From Clostridiales bacterium (GTDB lineage: Bacteria; Bacillota; Clostridia; Caldicoprobacterales; DTU083): a stretch of 49,532 nt of DNA. Within the stretch, counting starts at the first letter, position 1, and every line of letters starts with the position of its first letter. Made by a program: the position numbers and the translations under genes. The stretch is taken from the NCBI GenBank assembly GCA_012839095.1, contig DUOA01000129.1:1-49532 (forward strand). Reading direction: 5' to 3'. The notes beneath the pieces are model-generated. The model was given only the letters and a program-made list of their open reading frames with translations. It ran no database searches and was not told where the DNA came from. Of the stretch, positions 17,184-25,469 are shown in pieces.

Positions 17184-18002
17184 ATGTGGAAAGAACTGGT
17201 ACTCCCGGTACTGAGTCTTGGTGGAATAAGCTTTCTGTTCGGAGCAGGTCTTTCACTGGCCTCCAAAAAATTTGCAGTGGAAACGGATCCGCGTATTGAT
17301 GATATAAGAGAGGCATTACCAGGAGCTAATTGCGGTGCATGCGGCTATCCCGGCTGTGATGGTCTTGCATCGGCAATTGCAGCAGGAGAAGCACCGGTGA
17401 ATGCCTGCCCGGTCGGCGGCAGTCCGGTAGCTGCCAAAGTTGCCTCTATCATGGGCTTGGAGACGGATGTCAAAGAGAGATTGACAGCCCGGGTGCTTTG
17501 TCAGGGAGATTGTGATCAGGCAGCGGACAAATATATGTATGAGGGAATCACCGATTGTGTGGCAGCTGCCATGCTGTCAGAAGGCCAGAAGGGTTGCAGC
17601 TATGGCTGTCTGGGTTTGGGGACATGTGAACGGGTCTGCCCCTTTGATGCCATTCATGTGAACGAAAAAGGCATAGCCGAAGTAGACAAGGAAAAATGCA
17701 CTGCCTGCGGTCTGTGTGTTGCCGCATGTCCCAAAAATGTTATTGAGCTCATACCTGTATCGAGTGAAGTGCAAGTAGCATGCAATTCCCGGGATACAGG
17801 AAAAGTGGTCAGATCAGTCTGTAAGGTTGGATGCATTGCCTGCAGAATTTGTGTTAAGGCCTGCCCCTTTGATGCCATGGAATTTGAAAATAATCTGGCA
17901 AAAATAAACTATGAGAAATGCACGAATTGCATGGTCTGTGCTCAGAAATGCCCAACCAAGGCAATTTATGCACAGTTCCTGGAACGTAAAGCTGCTTTAT
18001 AG
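17184..18002 (+). CDS. rnfB: Rnf complex subunit B (polyferredoxin)
   Basis: Ferredoxin-accepting subunit of 272 aa. An N-terminal membrane anchor (residues about 5-26) is followed by a Fes-type [4Fe-4S] domain, CGACGYPGCDGLASAI with a distal Cys in NACPVGG, and then ferredoxin clusters: CERVCPFDAI preceded by CSYGCLGLGTC, CTACGLCVAACP, CIACRICVKACP and CTNCMVCAQKCP. This is the cluster-rich clostridial type of RnfB. Last gene of the operon; a strong terminator follows. Confidence 0.95.
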   Translation: MWKELVLPVLSLGGISFLFGAGLSLASKKFAVETDPRIDDIREALPGANCGACGYPGCDGLASAIAAGEAPVNACPVGGSPVAAKVASIMGLETDVKERLTARVLCQGDCDQAADKYMYEGITDCVAAAMLSEGQKGCSYGCLGLGTCERVCPFDAIHVNEKGIAEVDKEKCTACGLCVAACPKNVIELIPVSSEVQVACNSRDTGKVVRSVCKVGCIACRICVKACPFDAMEFENNLAKINYEKCTNCMVCAQKCPTKAIYAQFLERKAAL

Positions 18003-18055
18003 GGTCAGATTAGAAATACAGCCTGTGTTTTGAAACAACCAAACAATACTACTAT

Positions 18056-18081
18056 AACAGCCCGCAAAGCGGGCTGTTTTG
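18056..18081 (+). terminator. Rho-independent terminator of the rnf operon
   Basis: AACAGCCCGC-AAA-GCGGGCTGTT followed by TT, a perfect 10-bp stem with a 3-base loop, 54 bases after rnfB. Confidence 0.9.
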
Positions 18082-18097
18082 CAAAGCAGGTGATGTT

Positions 18098-19402
18098 TTG
18101 TCGTTAAGATATACTGAGATGCATCAATTGGGAGAACCGGCAGATGAATTGTCAGGTTTTTTCTATAAAGGGGATATGGCGGAAGAACTGCCTGAACTTC
18201 TGAATGATTGGCACGAGAAACTGCAGCTTGTCTATTTGGATCCGCCTTTTTTTACCGGTAAGAATTTCACTTTCAGGCAAAGGGTGGGAGAAGAAGGATG
18301 GAGAGGGAATCAGAAACACCTTATAGTCCATCAGGCTTATTCCGATAAGTGGAAAAGCCGGGACAGCTTTCTTAAGATGCTCAGAAATGCTTTGACTCTC
18401 TCCTATCAGGCTTTGAAACCGGAAGGCTCCATCTTTCTTCATCTGGATTACAGATACAGCCCCTATGCCAGGTTGTTAATGGATGAGATTTTTGGAGAAA
18501 ATAATTTTCTGAACGAAATTATATGGGTATATCAATCGGGAGGCCGCGCCAAAAGATATTTCAGCCGCAAACATGATACCATACTTTTTTACCGGAAATC
18601 CGACAAACATTATTTCAATCCGGAAGCTGTGGGAAAGCCAAGAGGCAAGGTGCAGCGCAACCACATGAAGCGCCGGGTTGATGAGGAGGGACGTACCTTT
18701 TGGTCGATTCGTTCCGGTGGCAGAATATACCGCTATTATGAGGATTCCAAGGTGTATTTAAGCGATGTCTGGGATGACATTTCCCACCTGCAGCAAAAGG
18801 ATCCTGAACGAACCGGATACGATACCCAGAAACCGGAGGCTCTATTGGAGCGGATAATACTTGCTGCTTCCCGGCAGGGGGACTGGATAGGCGATTTCTT
18901 TGCCGGTTCCGGAACAACCATGGCAGCAGCACAAAAAAATGGGAGAAAGTGGATAGGCATGGACAGCGGTGATTTTTCAATCAATGTTTGTCGCAAACGA
19001 ATGCTGCAATGTCAGGGGAAGGGATTTTTTACTCTTTATGATCCATCTATAAAAGTACAGAAATATGAAGAAAATAAAAATAGAGTAAAACTGGAAATTA
19101 AACAGGTTTGTGATTTAATTACAGATAGAGCGATCGATATCCGATTACTGGATTATCACAGTCCTGTTAAATCAGAACTTGCGGGTCATTTTTCTGATTA
19201 TATTGACTACTGGGCAGTGGGGCATCTGAAAAATGGTAAATTTATATCAGAGCAGCACTCGTTCCGAACACCATCATGCACCAAACTGCAGGCTTCTTTA
19301 TCTTTATCAGTTGATGCCCGGGAGGAGGGCACGGATGCAGTAGCGTTGCATTTGATTGACATCTATGGTGAACAACTCCTGCTTTCGCTGGAGGATGTAT
19401 AA
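18098..19402 (+). CDS. Site-specific DNA methyltransferase, beta class (solitary)
   Basis: S-adenosylmethionine-dependent amino-methyltransferase (N6-adenine or N4-cytosine) of 434 aa. Catalytic motif IV, YLDPPFFTG (residues about 45-53), precedes motif I, GDFFAGSGTTMAAA (about 265-278), the order that defines the beta class shared with type III Mod proteins. The region between them is the likely target-recognition domain. Translation starts at TTG 18098 after AGGTGA. The flanking genes are rnfB and mtnP; no restriction endonuclease or helicase gene is adjacent, so it is solitary and may act in epigenetic regulation or be a relic of a restriction system. The recognition sequence cannot be read from the protein. 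Confidence 0.88.
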   Translation: MSLRYTEMHQLGEPADELSGFFYKGDMAEELPELLNDWHEKLQLVYLDPPFFTGKNFTFRQRVGEEGWRGNQKHLIVHQAYSDKWKSRDSFLKMLRNALTLSYQALKPEGSIFLHLDYRYSPYARLLMDEIFGENNFLNEIIWVYQSGGRAKRYFSRKHDTILFYRKSDKHYFNPEAVGKPRGKVQRNHMKRRVDEEGRTFWSIRSGGRIYRYYEDSKVYLSDVWDDISHLQQKDPERTGYDTQKPEALLERIILAASRQGDWIGDFFAGSGTTMAAAQKNGRKWIGMDSGDFSINVCRKRMLQCQGKGFFTLYDPSIKVQKYEENKNRVKLEIKQVCDLITDRAIDIRLLDYHSPVKSELAGHFSDYIDYWAVGHLKNGKFISEQHSFRTPSCTKLQASLSLSVDAREEGTDAVALHLIDIYGEQLLLSLEDV

Positions 19403-19485
19403 TTTGATCAGGACTACATGAAAAAAGTTAATACCGCCTTATCAGTAGATATTTTGATTAATGAGCGATGAAGGGAGAGGGAAGG

Positions 19486-20265
19486 ATGAATAAAAAAGCG
19501 GATATAGGTGTCATTGGAGGATCCGGTCTATATTCTTTGCTGGAGCAGGTGGAAGAAGTGTCGCTTTCCACACCCTATGGGCAGCCAAGTGACAAGCTTT
19601 TTCTGGGTGAAATTCATGGAAAATCCATTGCATTTTTACCCAGGCACGGCAGGGAACACCGGCTTCCGCCCCACAAGGTGAATTACCGGGCAAACATTTA
19701 TGCCATGAAAGAATTGGGTATCAGACAGATCGTGGCGACTACCGCTGCCGGCAGTCTTCAACCACATATTAGACCGGGGGATTTGATAGTAAGCGATCAA
19801 TTTATAGATCGGACTCATGGAAGACCGGATACCTTTTTTGACGGACCGGAGGTGGTTCATATAAGCATGGCAAGGCCTTATTGCCCCAGAATAAGGCAAT
19901 TAGCTGTAAAGGAGGCTGAAAGGAAGGGCCTTAAAATTCACAAATCGGGAACAGTTGTGGTTATTCAGGGTCCCAGGTTCTCTTCCGGAGCAGAAAGCCG
20001 CTGGTACACAAGTATGGGCTGCAGTCTGATCAATATGACCCAGTACCCGGAGGTTGTTCTGGCAAGGGAACTGGGCATCTGCTACGCAAATATTTCGCTT
20101 ATAACCGATTATGATGCGGGTCTGGAGGGAAGAGATGATATTGCTCCTGTAACTCATGAAGAGGTATTGCGGGTATTCGAGGAAAACAGCAGAAAAGTGA
20201 AGGATGTTATTTTGAGTATTATCCGGGAATTGGATGTAAACTTTGATTGCTCCTGCAGCGATTGA
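19486..20265 (+). CDS. mtnP: S-methyl-5'-thioadenosine phosphorylase / purine nucleoside phosphorylase (MTAP family)
   Basis: Phosphorolyses 5'-methylthioadenosine (or related purine nucleosides) in methionine salvage. The 259-aa protein has the N-terminal phosphate-binding GVIGGSGLYSL, FLPRHGREHRLPPHKVNYRAN with the conserved His, and VVVIQGPRFSSGAESRWY. The NMTQYPEV segment contains Asn-Met-Thr and the base-contact region (NMT in MTAP-like enzymes); ITDYDAG near residue 212 is typical of MTAP. The start is ATG 19486, because GGGAGAGGGAAGG lies upstream of it and inside the longer in-frame extension from 19468. Inosine- or adenosine-preferring relatives share these motifs, so the exact substrate is open. 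Confidence 0.9.
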   Translation: MNKKADIGVIGGSGLYSLLEQVEEVSLSTPYGQPSDKLFLGEIHGKSIAFLPRHGREHRLPPHKVNYRANIYAMKELGIRQIVATTAAGSLQPHIRPGDLIVSDQFIDRTHGRPDTFFDGPEVVHISMARPYCPRIRQLAVKEAERKGLKIHKSGTVVVIQGPRFSSGAESRWYTSMGCSLINMTQYPEVVLARELGICYANISLITDYDAGLEGRDDIAPVTHEEVLRVFEENSRKVKDVILSIIRELDVNFDCSCSD

Positions 20266-20361
20266 AAAATTTAATGCACCAAAAATGACCAGAGGTGCAA
20301 TCAATTACATTTCATAAAAGAAAGCCGGCAAGCCAAAATAGAGACAAAGGAGGCGAAAACA

Positions 20362-20985
20362 ATGAAAAAGAGGCATTATTTGCTCTCTATTTTGGCAATC
20401 ATTATTATTGGTTTGCTGGCTGCATCCTGTACGGTCCAAAGAACACCGGATGACACCGTTCCCCGGACATCTCCGGGAACCGGACAGACCAGGTTTGTTC
20501 CAAGGGCATCGCCCGGACCCGGTTATCCTGCTGTGCCCGGAGCTTCACCGATGCCGCGTCCCTTTACGCAGCAGAATAACAGAAGGAATGCGACGGATCC
20601 TTTAAGAGACAACATAAATCGCCGAGACAACACGGGAACTGCTCCCATAGGTACAAATGAACAAGACAGGGCTCAGAAAATAGCAGATGCTGCTGCAAGA
20701 ATCAGAGAGGTACAATCTGCTGCCTGCGTTGTTACGGGTAATACAGCCATGGTTGGATTGCAGTTCAATGACCAGTATAAAGGAGATTTGACCAATGCAA
20801 TCAAAAAGCAGGTGGAGAAGAGGGTGCGGGATACCGACAAAAGGATAGACAGAGTAGTCGTTACTGCAGATCCGGATATGGTCAGCAGAATCGAAGAAAT
20901 TTTCGAAGATATAGGCCGGGGGAAGCCCATATCCGGTTTTACGAAGGAATTGAATGAAATGATTAACCGAATAAGTCCCAGGTAG
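20362..20985 (+). CDS. YhcN/YlaJ family sporulation lipoprotein
   Basis: A 207-aa lipoprotein: signal peptide with lipobox LAASC, a Pro/Arg/Gly/Thr-rich spacer (residues about 25-95) and a C-terminal YhcN/YlaJ domain from about residue 100, DRAQKIADAAARIREVQSAA. In the domain, ACVVTGNTAMVGLQF and VVVTADPDMVSRIEEI are characteristic. Bacillus homologues are spore-associated lipoproteins. A strong AAAGGAGG site precedes the ATG. The gene lies next to lgt, the enzyme that would lipidate it, although each has its own transcription signals. Confidence 0.85.
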   Translation: MKKRHYLLSILAIIIIGLLAASCTVQRTPDDTVPRTSPGTGQTRFVPRASPGPGYPAVPGASPMPRPFTQQNNRRNATDPLRDNINRRDNTGTAPIGTNEQDRAQKIADAAARIREVQSAACVVTGNTAMVGLQFNDQYKGDLTNAIKKQVEKRVRDTDKRIDRVVVTADPDMVSRIEEIFEDIGRGKPISGFTKELNEMINRISPR

Positions 20986-21010
20986 TCACGAATAGAATAG
21001 GCGGCAGATT

Positions 21011-21049
21011 AGCGGGACAGAGGGTATTAAATCTCTGTCCCGCTTGTTT
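21011..21049 (+). terminator. Rho-independent terminator after the YhcN-like gene
   Basis: AGCGGGACAGAG (21011-21022) pairs perfectly with CTCTGTCCCGCT (21033-21044), loop of 10, then TGTTT. Confidence 0.87.
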
Positions 21050-21092
21050 ATCTCCTGTTTGTTACAATGCACATCTTTTCCATCTTTTACAC

Positions 21093-21121
21093 TTGACTAT
21101 GAGATGAGCGGACCATATAAT
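21093..21121 (+). promoter_or_regulatory. lgt promoter
   Basis: TTGACT (21093-21098) and TATAAT (21116-21121) with a 17-base spacer, 22 bases before the lgt start. Confidence 0.75.
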
Positions 21122-21143
21122 TGGAATAAAAAGGAGTGGTAAT

Positions 21144-22019
21144 ATGAACCCAATAGCCTTTCATATATTCGGCCAACCGATTTACTGGTATGGCATACTG
21201 ATTTCAATAGGGGTATTGCTTGGAATTCTTTTGGCTATGCGCAATGCCAGGCTGTTTGACGTTGATCAGGATTCTATCGTTGACCTGGCATTATTAGCCA
21301 TTCCCCTGGCCATTATCGGTGCCAGACTGTATTATGTGATCTTTGAATGGCATCAGTTTAAGGATAACATGCTGGATATTTTCAATATTCGTAAAGGCGG
21401 CCTGGCTATTTACGGAGGCATAATAGGCGGTGTGCTTGGCGGGTTGATTTATGCCGGATGGAAAAAACATGACTTCTGGAATCTGGCAGATATCTGTGCA
21501 CCCAGCATCATTCTGGGGCAGGCTATTGGACGCTGGGGCAATTACATAAATCAGGAAGCCTATGGGTATGCTGTCCATAATCCGGAATGGCAGTGGTTCC
21601 CGGCAGCTGTTTTTATTGAAGCGGAACAGCAGTGGCATCTGGCAACCTTCTTTTATGAATCATTTTGGAATTTTATAGTATTTTTTATTTTAATGTCTTA
21701 TAGAAAGCGCCGAAAAAAGACCGGAGAAGTATTTTTATTGTATGGAATTCTATACTCTGTCGGCCGTTTTTTTATAGAAGGTCTCCGAACAGACAGCTTG
21801 TACCTGGGAATTTTCCGTGTGTCTCAAATATTAAGCGCTGTTTTGTTTGTTGCAGGTATAGTATTCTTTATTTATCGCAGAAAGCATGAATCGGCTGATG
21901 CAGATGTCATTAAAGGCGAGTCAGGTGATACCGGGGAGAAAAAGGAAGAAGAGAGACAATCCGGTGAAAACCAACCCCAGGCTCAGGAAACAGAGCAGAA
22001 TACTGATCAATCACTGTAA
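21144..22019 (+). CDS. lgt: Prolipoprotein diacylglyceryl transferase
   Basis: Transfers diacylglycerol from phosphatidylglycerol to the lipobox Cys of prolipoproteins in the membrane. The 291-aa protein shows seven hydrophobic segments and the Lgt signature IGRWGNYINQEAYG, with the essential Arg and Asn, plus GGLAIYGGIIGG. In the latter, the position of the Escherichia coli His103 is Tyr, a replacement I recall in other Firmicutes, so it is not taken as loss of function. A conserved Arg occurs in FIEGLRTDSLY. The last 45 residues are a charged cytoplasmic tail rich in Glu, Gln and Lys, longer than usual. AAAGGAG precedes the ATG. Confidence 0.95.
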   Translation: MNPIAFHIFGQPIYWYGILISIGVLLGILLAMRNARLFDVDQDSIVDLALLAIPLAIIGARLYYVIFEWHQFKDNMLDIFNIRKGGLAIYGGIIGGVLGGLIYAGWKKHDFWNLADICAPSIILGQAIGRWGNYINQEAYGYAVHNPEWQWFPAAVFIEAEQQWHLATFFYESFWNFIVFFILMSYRKRRKKTGEVFLLYGILYSVGRFFIEGLRTDSLYLGIFRVSQILSAVLFVAGIVFFIYRRKHESADADVIKGESGDTGEKKEEERQSGENQPQAQETEQNTDQSL

Positions 22020-22047
22020 AACCAATAATGTTAAGGTTCTTTACCTG

Positions 22048-22067
22048 CTCCATAGTACTCCATAGTA
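22048..22067 (+). repeat. Perfect 10-bp tandem duplication CTCCATAGTA
   Basis: Two adjoining identical copies (22048-22057, 22058-22067) in the lgt-holin intergenic space. Function unknown; possibly replication slippage. Confidence 0.7.
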
Positions 22068-22156
22068 AATAAAAGGCATGAAAGCACAGGTATTTGGAAA
22101 AGATATTAACGAGTTTTGAATCCAATCATGCTGTATTTAGAAAGGAGTAGGTATAA

Positions 22157-22540
22157 ATGGCAGAAAACATGGACCAGGCAAGAAGGGACGATAAGGAAAA
22201 GAGGGGAGAAGGCTGGGTAAGTCTTATTATACGCTTTGTCATAGCGGCGATAGTTCTTATGGTGACTGCCTGGCTGACTCCCGGATTTTCCCGGATGGGA
22301 TTCGGCACTGCACTGGTCGCAGCATTGGTAATTGCAGCTATGGACTGGGTCGTTCAGCGTGTGTTTAAAATAGATGCATCTCCCTTTGGCAGGGGAATCG
22401 TCGGATTTATTGTATCTGCGATAATAATATATCTTACACAATTCCTGGTTCCAGGCATGAGTATTTCCATATGGGGGGCGGTAATTGCATCATTGATCAT
22501 TGGGATAATTGATGCAATCCTTCCTGTCAATGTAGTTTAG
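22157..22540 (+). CDS. Phage-holin-4 / YvlD family membrane protein
   Basis: Small integral membrane protein of 127 aa with a charged cytoplasmic N terminus (residues 1-20) and four transmembrane helices. It resembles the YvlD / Phage_holin_4_2 family (segments FVIAAIVLMVTAWLTPGF and ALVIAAMDWVVQRVF). Despite the family name, such proteins are chromosomal, often linked to cell-envelope stress, and there are no phage genes nearby. An AAAGGAG site lies before the ATG. The function is unproven. Confidence 0.75.
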   Translation: MAENMDQARRDDKEKRGEGWVSLIIRFVIAAIVLMVTAWLTPGFSRMGFGTALVAALVIAAMDWVVQRVFKIDASPFGRGIVGFIVSAIIIYLTQFLVPGMSISIWGAVIASLIIGIIDAILPVNVV

Positions 22541-22562
22541 ATTTACAATTCAACAGAGAGGG

Positions 22563-22590
22563 CCGGCGGCACAGGCTGCCGCCCTTTTTT
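22563..22590 (+). terminator. Rho-independent terminator after the YvlD-like gene
   Basis: GGCGGCA-CAGGC-TGCCGCC followed by C and six T residues. Confidence 0.9.
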
Positions 22591-22620
22591 GGCATGAAAA
22601 TCAATGTTTCCAGGATATCC

Positions 22621-22649
22621 TTGTAAACATAGTTTGTTTACTGTATAAT
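22621..22649 (+). promoter_or_regulatory. Promoter of the DUF1836 gene
   Basis: TTGTAA (22621-22626) and TATAAT (22644-22649) with 17-base spacing, 66 bases before the ATG. Confidence 0.65.
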
Positions 22650-22715
22650 GTGAATAAAGACTAGTTGATGAGAGAAAATGGCATAGTAAATATATCAATT
22701 GGAGATGTTTATTGA

Positions 22716-23312
22716 ATGGTACAGAATTTGCTGACTCAACTTTCTGAACTGATTGTTAACAGCGAAGATATTAGATTGGATGAGATCCCAGAGTACCGTC
22801 TGTATATCTCCCAGTTGGAGGAGTTCTTCGATAAAAAGCTTGGCAAAGGCAATGGTGACGACGAAGAACGCAAGGTGATATCCAAAACCATGATCCAGAA
22901 CTATATTAAGGACGGCTTACTGATGTCACCTGAGGGAAAATCCTACAATCGAAATCATGCCATACTACTTATACTTATTTACAGCCTCAAGTCCATCTTA
23001 TCCATTCGGGATATCCGCAGACTGCTTAGTCCCGTGATTTCTGATGTTAACAGTGAAGATAACAGTACCGAGATAGAGGATATATACAAGAATTTCTATT
23101 TGCTCAAGCAGCAAACCAAGCAGGAGCTGATTTCCGCTTTGGAGGATTTGGCTGATCGGGTAGGGGAATTAACTGTGCCTGAGAATAAAAATGCCGAAGA
23201 AGAACACCAGCTTCGTTTACTTCTTTTTATTTGCACTCTAATCACAGAAGCCAATTTTCGGAAACGAATAGCTGAATTTTTGATTGAACAGTACTTTGAA
23301 TCAGATGAATAA
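22716..23312 (+). CDS. DUF1836 domain protein, probable DNA-binding regulator
   Basis: A 198-aa cytosolic protein matching the DUF1836 family of Firmicutes. The central part, ISKTMIQNYIKDGLL with HAILLILIYSLKSILS, resembles a MerR-like winged helix: the phrase 'nYvKdGLL' is typical. The C-terminal half (KQQTKQELISALEDLADRV onward) is predicted helical and acidic. A regulatory role is inferred from the helix-turn-helix-like segment; no target or ligand is known. It is monocistronic, between its own promoter and terminator. Confidence 0.8.
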   Translation: MVQNLLTQLSELIVNSEDIRLDEIPEYRLYISQLEEFFDKKLGKGNGDDEERKVISKTMIQNYIKDGLLMSPEGKSYNRNHAILLILIYSLKSILSIRDIRRLLSPVISDVNSEDNSTEIEDIYKNFYLLKQQTKQELISALEDLADRVGELTVPENKNAEEEHQLRLLLFICTLITEANFRKRIAEFLIEQYFESDE

Positions 23313-23313
23313 T

Positions 23314-23354
23314 ATTCAACCCGTGGTTGTTTTCCCGGGTTGAATTTGTTTTTT
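23314..23354 (+). terminator. Rho-independent terminator after the DUF1836 gene
   Basis: ATTCAACCCG (23314-23323) pairs perfectly with CGGGTTGAAT (23336-23345), followed by TTGTTTTTT. Confidence 0.88.
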
Positions 23355-23533
23355 CGGGTAATAAAAAATGGGCTAAAAGGCCAGGTTGTTAATTGTGAAA
23401 ATTGTTGAAATATTCGAAATCGACCTAATAATGGTTGAATAATAGTTTCCATTACTATAAAATATAGTTGGAAGAAATGATGAAGAAGTTACAAATCTAC
23501 TTATTACCGAGTTTTTTGAAGGAGGGAATGTAC

Positions 23534-23851
23534 TTGAGCAAAAAGATTAAAAGAACACAAAGAACACGTTCCAGGAAGAAAAAAGCAACCCTCCGTTCAG
23601 GGAATTACATAATACCAACTGAACACGCCATAAAACGTTATCAGGAGCGCATCCGGATGATGAATCCCGGGAAAACTCAAAATGCAATTATCGAAGGGGT
23701 GAAGCGCAGCCGCCTGATCGCACTGACAAAGTATGGAGGCCGCGAGATCAGGGAAAACAGAGGTGTGGTTTTCGTATGCGAGCTGCATGGCAATCATTTA
23801 TATGTTATTACCGTACTAATCAGTCAGGTTGATCTGAGATTTGTTGTCTGA
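23534..23851 (+). CDS. Small basic protein of unknown function (HAxxRxxxR motif)
   Basis: Not recognised as a named family. The start is taken as TTG 23534 because GGAGGG ends 7 bases before it; an in-frame ATG at 23528 is too close and one at 23468 lacks a ribosome site. The 105-aa product has a strongly basic N terminus (KKIKRTQRTRSRKKK) followed by a compact domain with TEHAIKRYQERI, then RENRGVVFVCEL and LYVITVLI beta-strand-like segments. The His-Ala-x-x-Arg-x-x-x-Arg helix followed by strands recalls the DUF4258/BrnT-like RNase-toxin fold, but no antitoxin gene is adjacent and the similarity is only to the eye. A nucleic-acid-binding role is plausible from the charge. Confidence 0.6.
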   Translation: MSKKIKRTQRTRSRKKKATLRSGNYIIPTEHAIKRYQERIRMMNPGKTQNAIIEGVKRSRLIALTKYGGREIRENRGVVFVCELHGNHLYVITVLISQVDLRFVV

Positions 23852-23914
23852 ACAGGACAAGACCGGCAAATTAGTTGAGTGTTCAGCATAAATTAGATCT
23901 TCTCATTCATGAGG

Positions 23915-23940
23915 CAAGCCGTTTCGGCTTGTTTTTTTTT
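23915..23940 (+). terminator. Rho-independent terminator upstream of pncB
   Basis: CAAGCCG-TTT-CGGCTTG followed by nine T residues. The T-run overlaps the -35 box of the next promoter. Confidence 0.9.
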
Positions 23941-23956
23941 TCATCGGGTGTATAAT
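23929..23956 (+). promoter_or_regulatory. Putative pncB promoter
   Basis: TTGTTT (23929-23934) and TATAAT (23951-23956), 16-base spacing, 39 bases before the pncB start. Confidence 0.5.
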
Positions 23957-23995
23957 TAATAGAGCATAAAATGAATTAATTGAGAGGCGGCAGCA

Positions 23996-25426
23996 ATGAG
24001 AAACTTGACTATGATGACGGATCTGTATCAGCTGACCATGATGTACGGCTATTACAAAAACAATATCCATAACAGAAAAGCAGTATTTGATATGTATTTT
24101 CGCAAACCCGGCGAAAATTCTGCTTATGCTATTGCAGCAGGCTTGGAGCAGGTTATTGATTATATAGAAAATCTGCATTTCAGTGAGGAAGATATATTAT
24201 ATCTGGACAGCCTGAATCTGTTTGATAAGGGCTTTTTCGACATTCTGAGGGAATTGCGTTTCACCGGGGATATCCACGCTGTTCCTGAGGGAACTGTTGT
24301 TTTCCCCAATGAACCTATGGTACGGGTCAAGGCTCCTTTAATAGAGGCCCAGCTGATTGAAACAGCTTTGCTGAATATCATCAATCATCAAACGCTTATA
24401 GCAACCAAGGCCAGCAGGGTAGTAATGGCAGCTCAAGGCAGCAGTGTTTTGGAGTTCGGATTAAGAAGAGCTCAGGGGCCGGATGCAGGTATCTATGGAG
24501 CCAGAGCAGCAGTAATAGGGGGCTGTTCTGCTACATCGAATGTTATGACCGGTCAGATGTTCGGTATTCCTGTCAGAGGCACACACAGCCATAGCTGGGT
24601 TATGAGTTTTCCGGATGAGCTCAGTGCATTTCGTGCCTATGCGGATGCTTTTCCTGACGCCTGTCTGCTGCTGGTAGATACTTATGATACACTGAAAAGC
24701 GGTGTGCCCAACGCCATTACGGTATTTAATGAGTTGAGAGAAAGGGGATATGAGCCTGTAGGAATCCGTCTGGATTCCGGAGATCTTGCCTATTTAAGCA
24801 AGAAAGCCAGGATGATGCTGGATGAAGCAGGATTCCCGGATGCCAGGATAGTTGCATCCAATGATTTGGATGAGGAGCTTATCTGGGATCTCAAGGCTCA
24901 GGGGGCAAAAATTGATATTTTCGGTGTTGGAACTTCTCTGATAACCAGCCGCGGCTGTCCCGCCCTGGGAGGAGTATATAAAATGGCTGCAGAGGAAATC
25001 GACGGGGAAATGGTACCCAGAATTAAGATTTCTGAGAATCCGGTTAAGATTACCACTCCGGGGTACAAGAAAGTTGTACGCATATACAATGGGGGCGGAA
25101 AGGCTATTGCAGATCTGGTTATGCTGGATGAAGAAGAGATTGATGTCAGCAAGCCGCTTACCATCTTTGATCCGGTGAACACCTGGAAAAGAATGACCAT
25201 ACGCAATTTCACCATCAAGGAACTGTTGGTGCCAATCTTTGTGGATGGGAAGAAGGTGTATAATACTCCCGGTCTTTTGGAGATACAAGCCCATGCTTCA
25301 AAGGAGTTGGATACTCTTTGGGATGAATACAAACGCCTGAAAAATCCTCATGTATACAAGGTAGATCTTTCGCAGAAGCTGTATGATTTAAAACAAAGGT
25401 TATTAAAGGAGTACTCCTGGGCATAA
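23996..25426 (+). CDS. pncB: Nicotinate phosphoribosyltransferase
   Basis: Makes nicotinate mononucleotide from nicotinate and PRPP in NAD salvage (Preiss-Handler route). The 476-aa length and motifs fit the Gram-positive type: MTDLYQLTMMYGY at the N terminus, FGLRRAQGPDAG, and GTHSHSWVMSF with the His that is phosphorylated during the ATP-stimulated reaction. VGIRLDSGDLAYLS and FGVGTSL are PRPP-site segments. The ATG follows GAGAGGCGG. It is monocistronic, with terminators on both sides. Confidence 0.95.
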   Translation: MRNLTMMTDLYQLTMMYGYYKNNIHNRKAVFDMYFRKPGENSAYAIAAGLEQVIDYIENLHFSEEDILYLDSLNLFDKGFFDILRELRFTGDIHAVPEGTVVFPNEPMVRVKAPLIEAQLIETALLNIINHQTLIATKASRVVMAAQGSSVLEFGLRRAQGPDAGIYGARAAVIGGCSATSNVMTGQMFGIPVRGTHSHSWVMSFPDELSAFRAYADAFPDACLLLVDTYDTLKSGVPNAITVFNELRERGYEPVGIRLDSGDLAYLSKKARMMLDEAGFPDARIVASNDLDEELIWDLKAQGAKIDIFGVGTSLITSRGCPALGGVYKMAAEEIDGEMVPRIKISENPVKITTPGYKKVVRIYNGGGKAIADLVMLDEEEIDVSKPLTIFDPVNTWKRMTIRNFTIKELLVPIFVDGKKVYNTPGLLEIQAHASKELDTLWDEYKRLKNPHVYKVDLSQKLYDLKQRLLKEYSWA

Positions 25427-25469
25427 CATATTGAACATTCAGCCCCTTTTTTACACATAATAAACAGCG

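Noticed and set aside
19398-19403. TATAAT at the end of the methyltransferase gene as mtnP promoter
   Set aside because: It overlaps the stop codon and has no -35 partner at a suitable distance.
20275-20299. Hairpin TGCACC/GGTGCA after mtnP as terminator
   Set aside because: Only six base pairs, a 13-base loop and no T-run.
21400-21440. Loss of the Lgt His103 equivalent (GGLAIYGG)
   Set aside because: Tyr at this place is, as I recall, common in Firmicutes Lgt, and the other essential residues are present, so no inactivation is claimed.
22157-22540. Prophage remnant suggested by the holin family name
   Set aside because: The gene is of the chromosomal YvlD type and no other phage gene occurs nearby.
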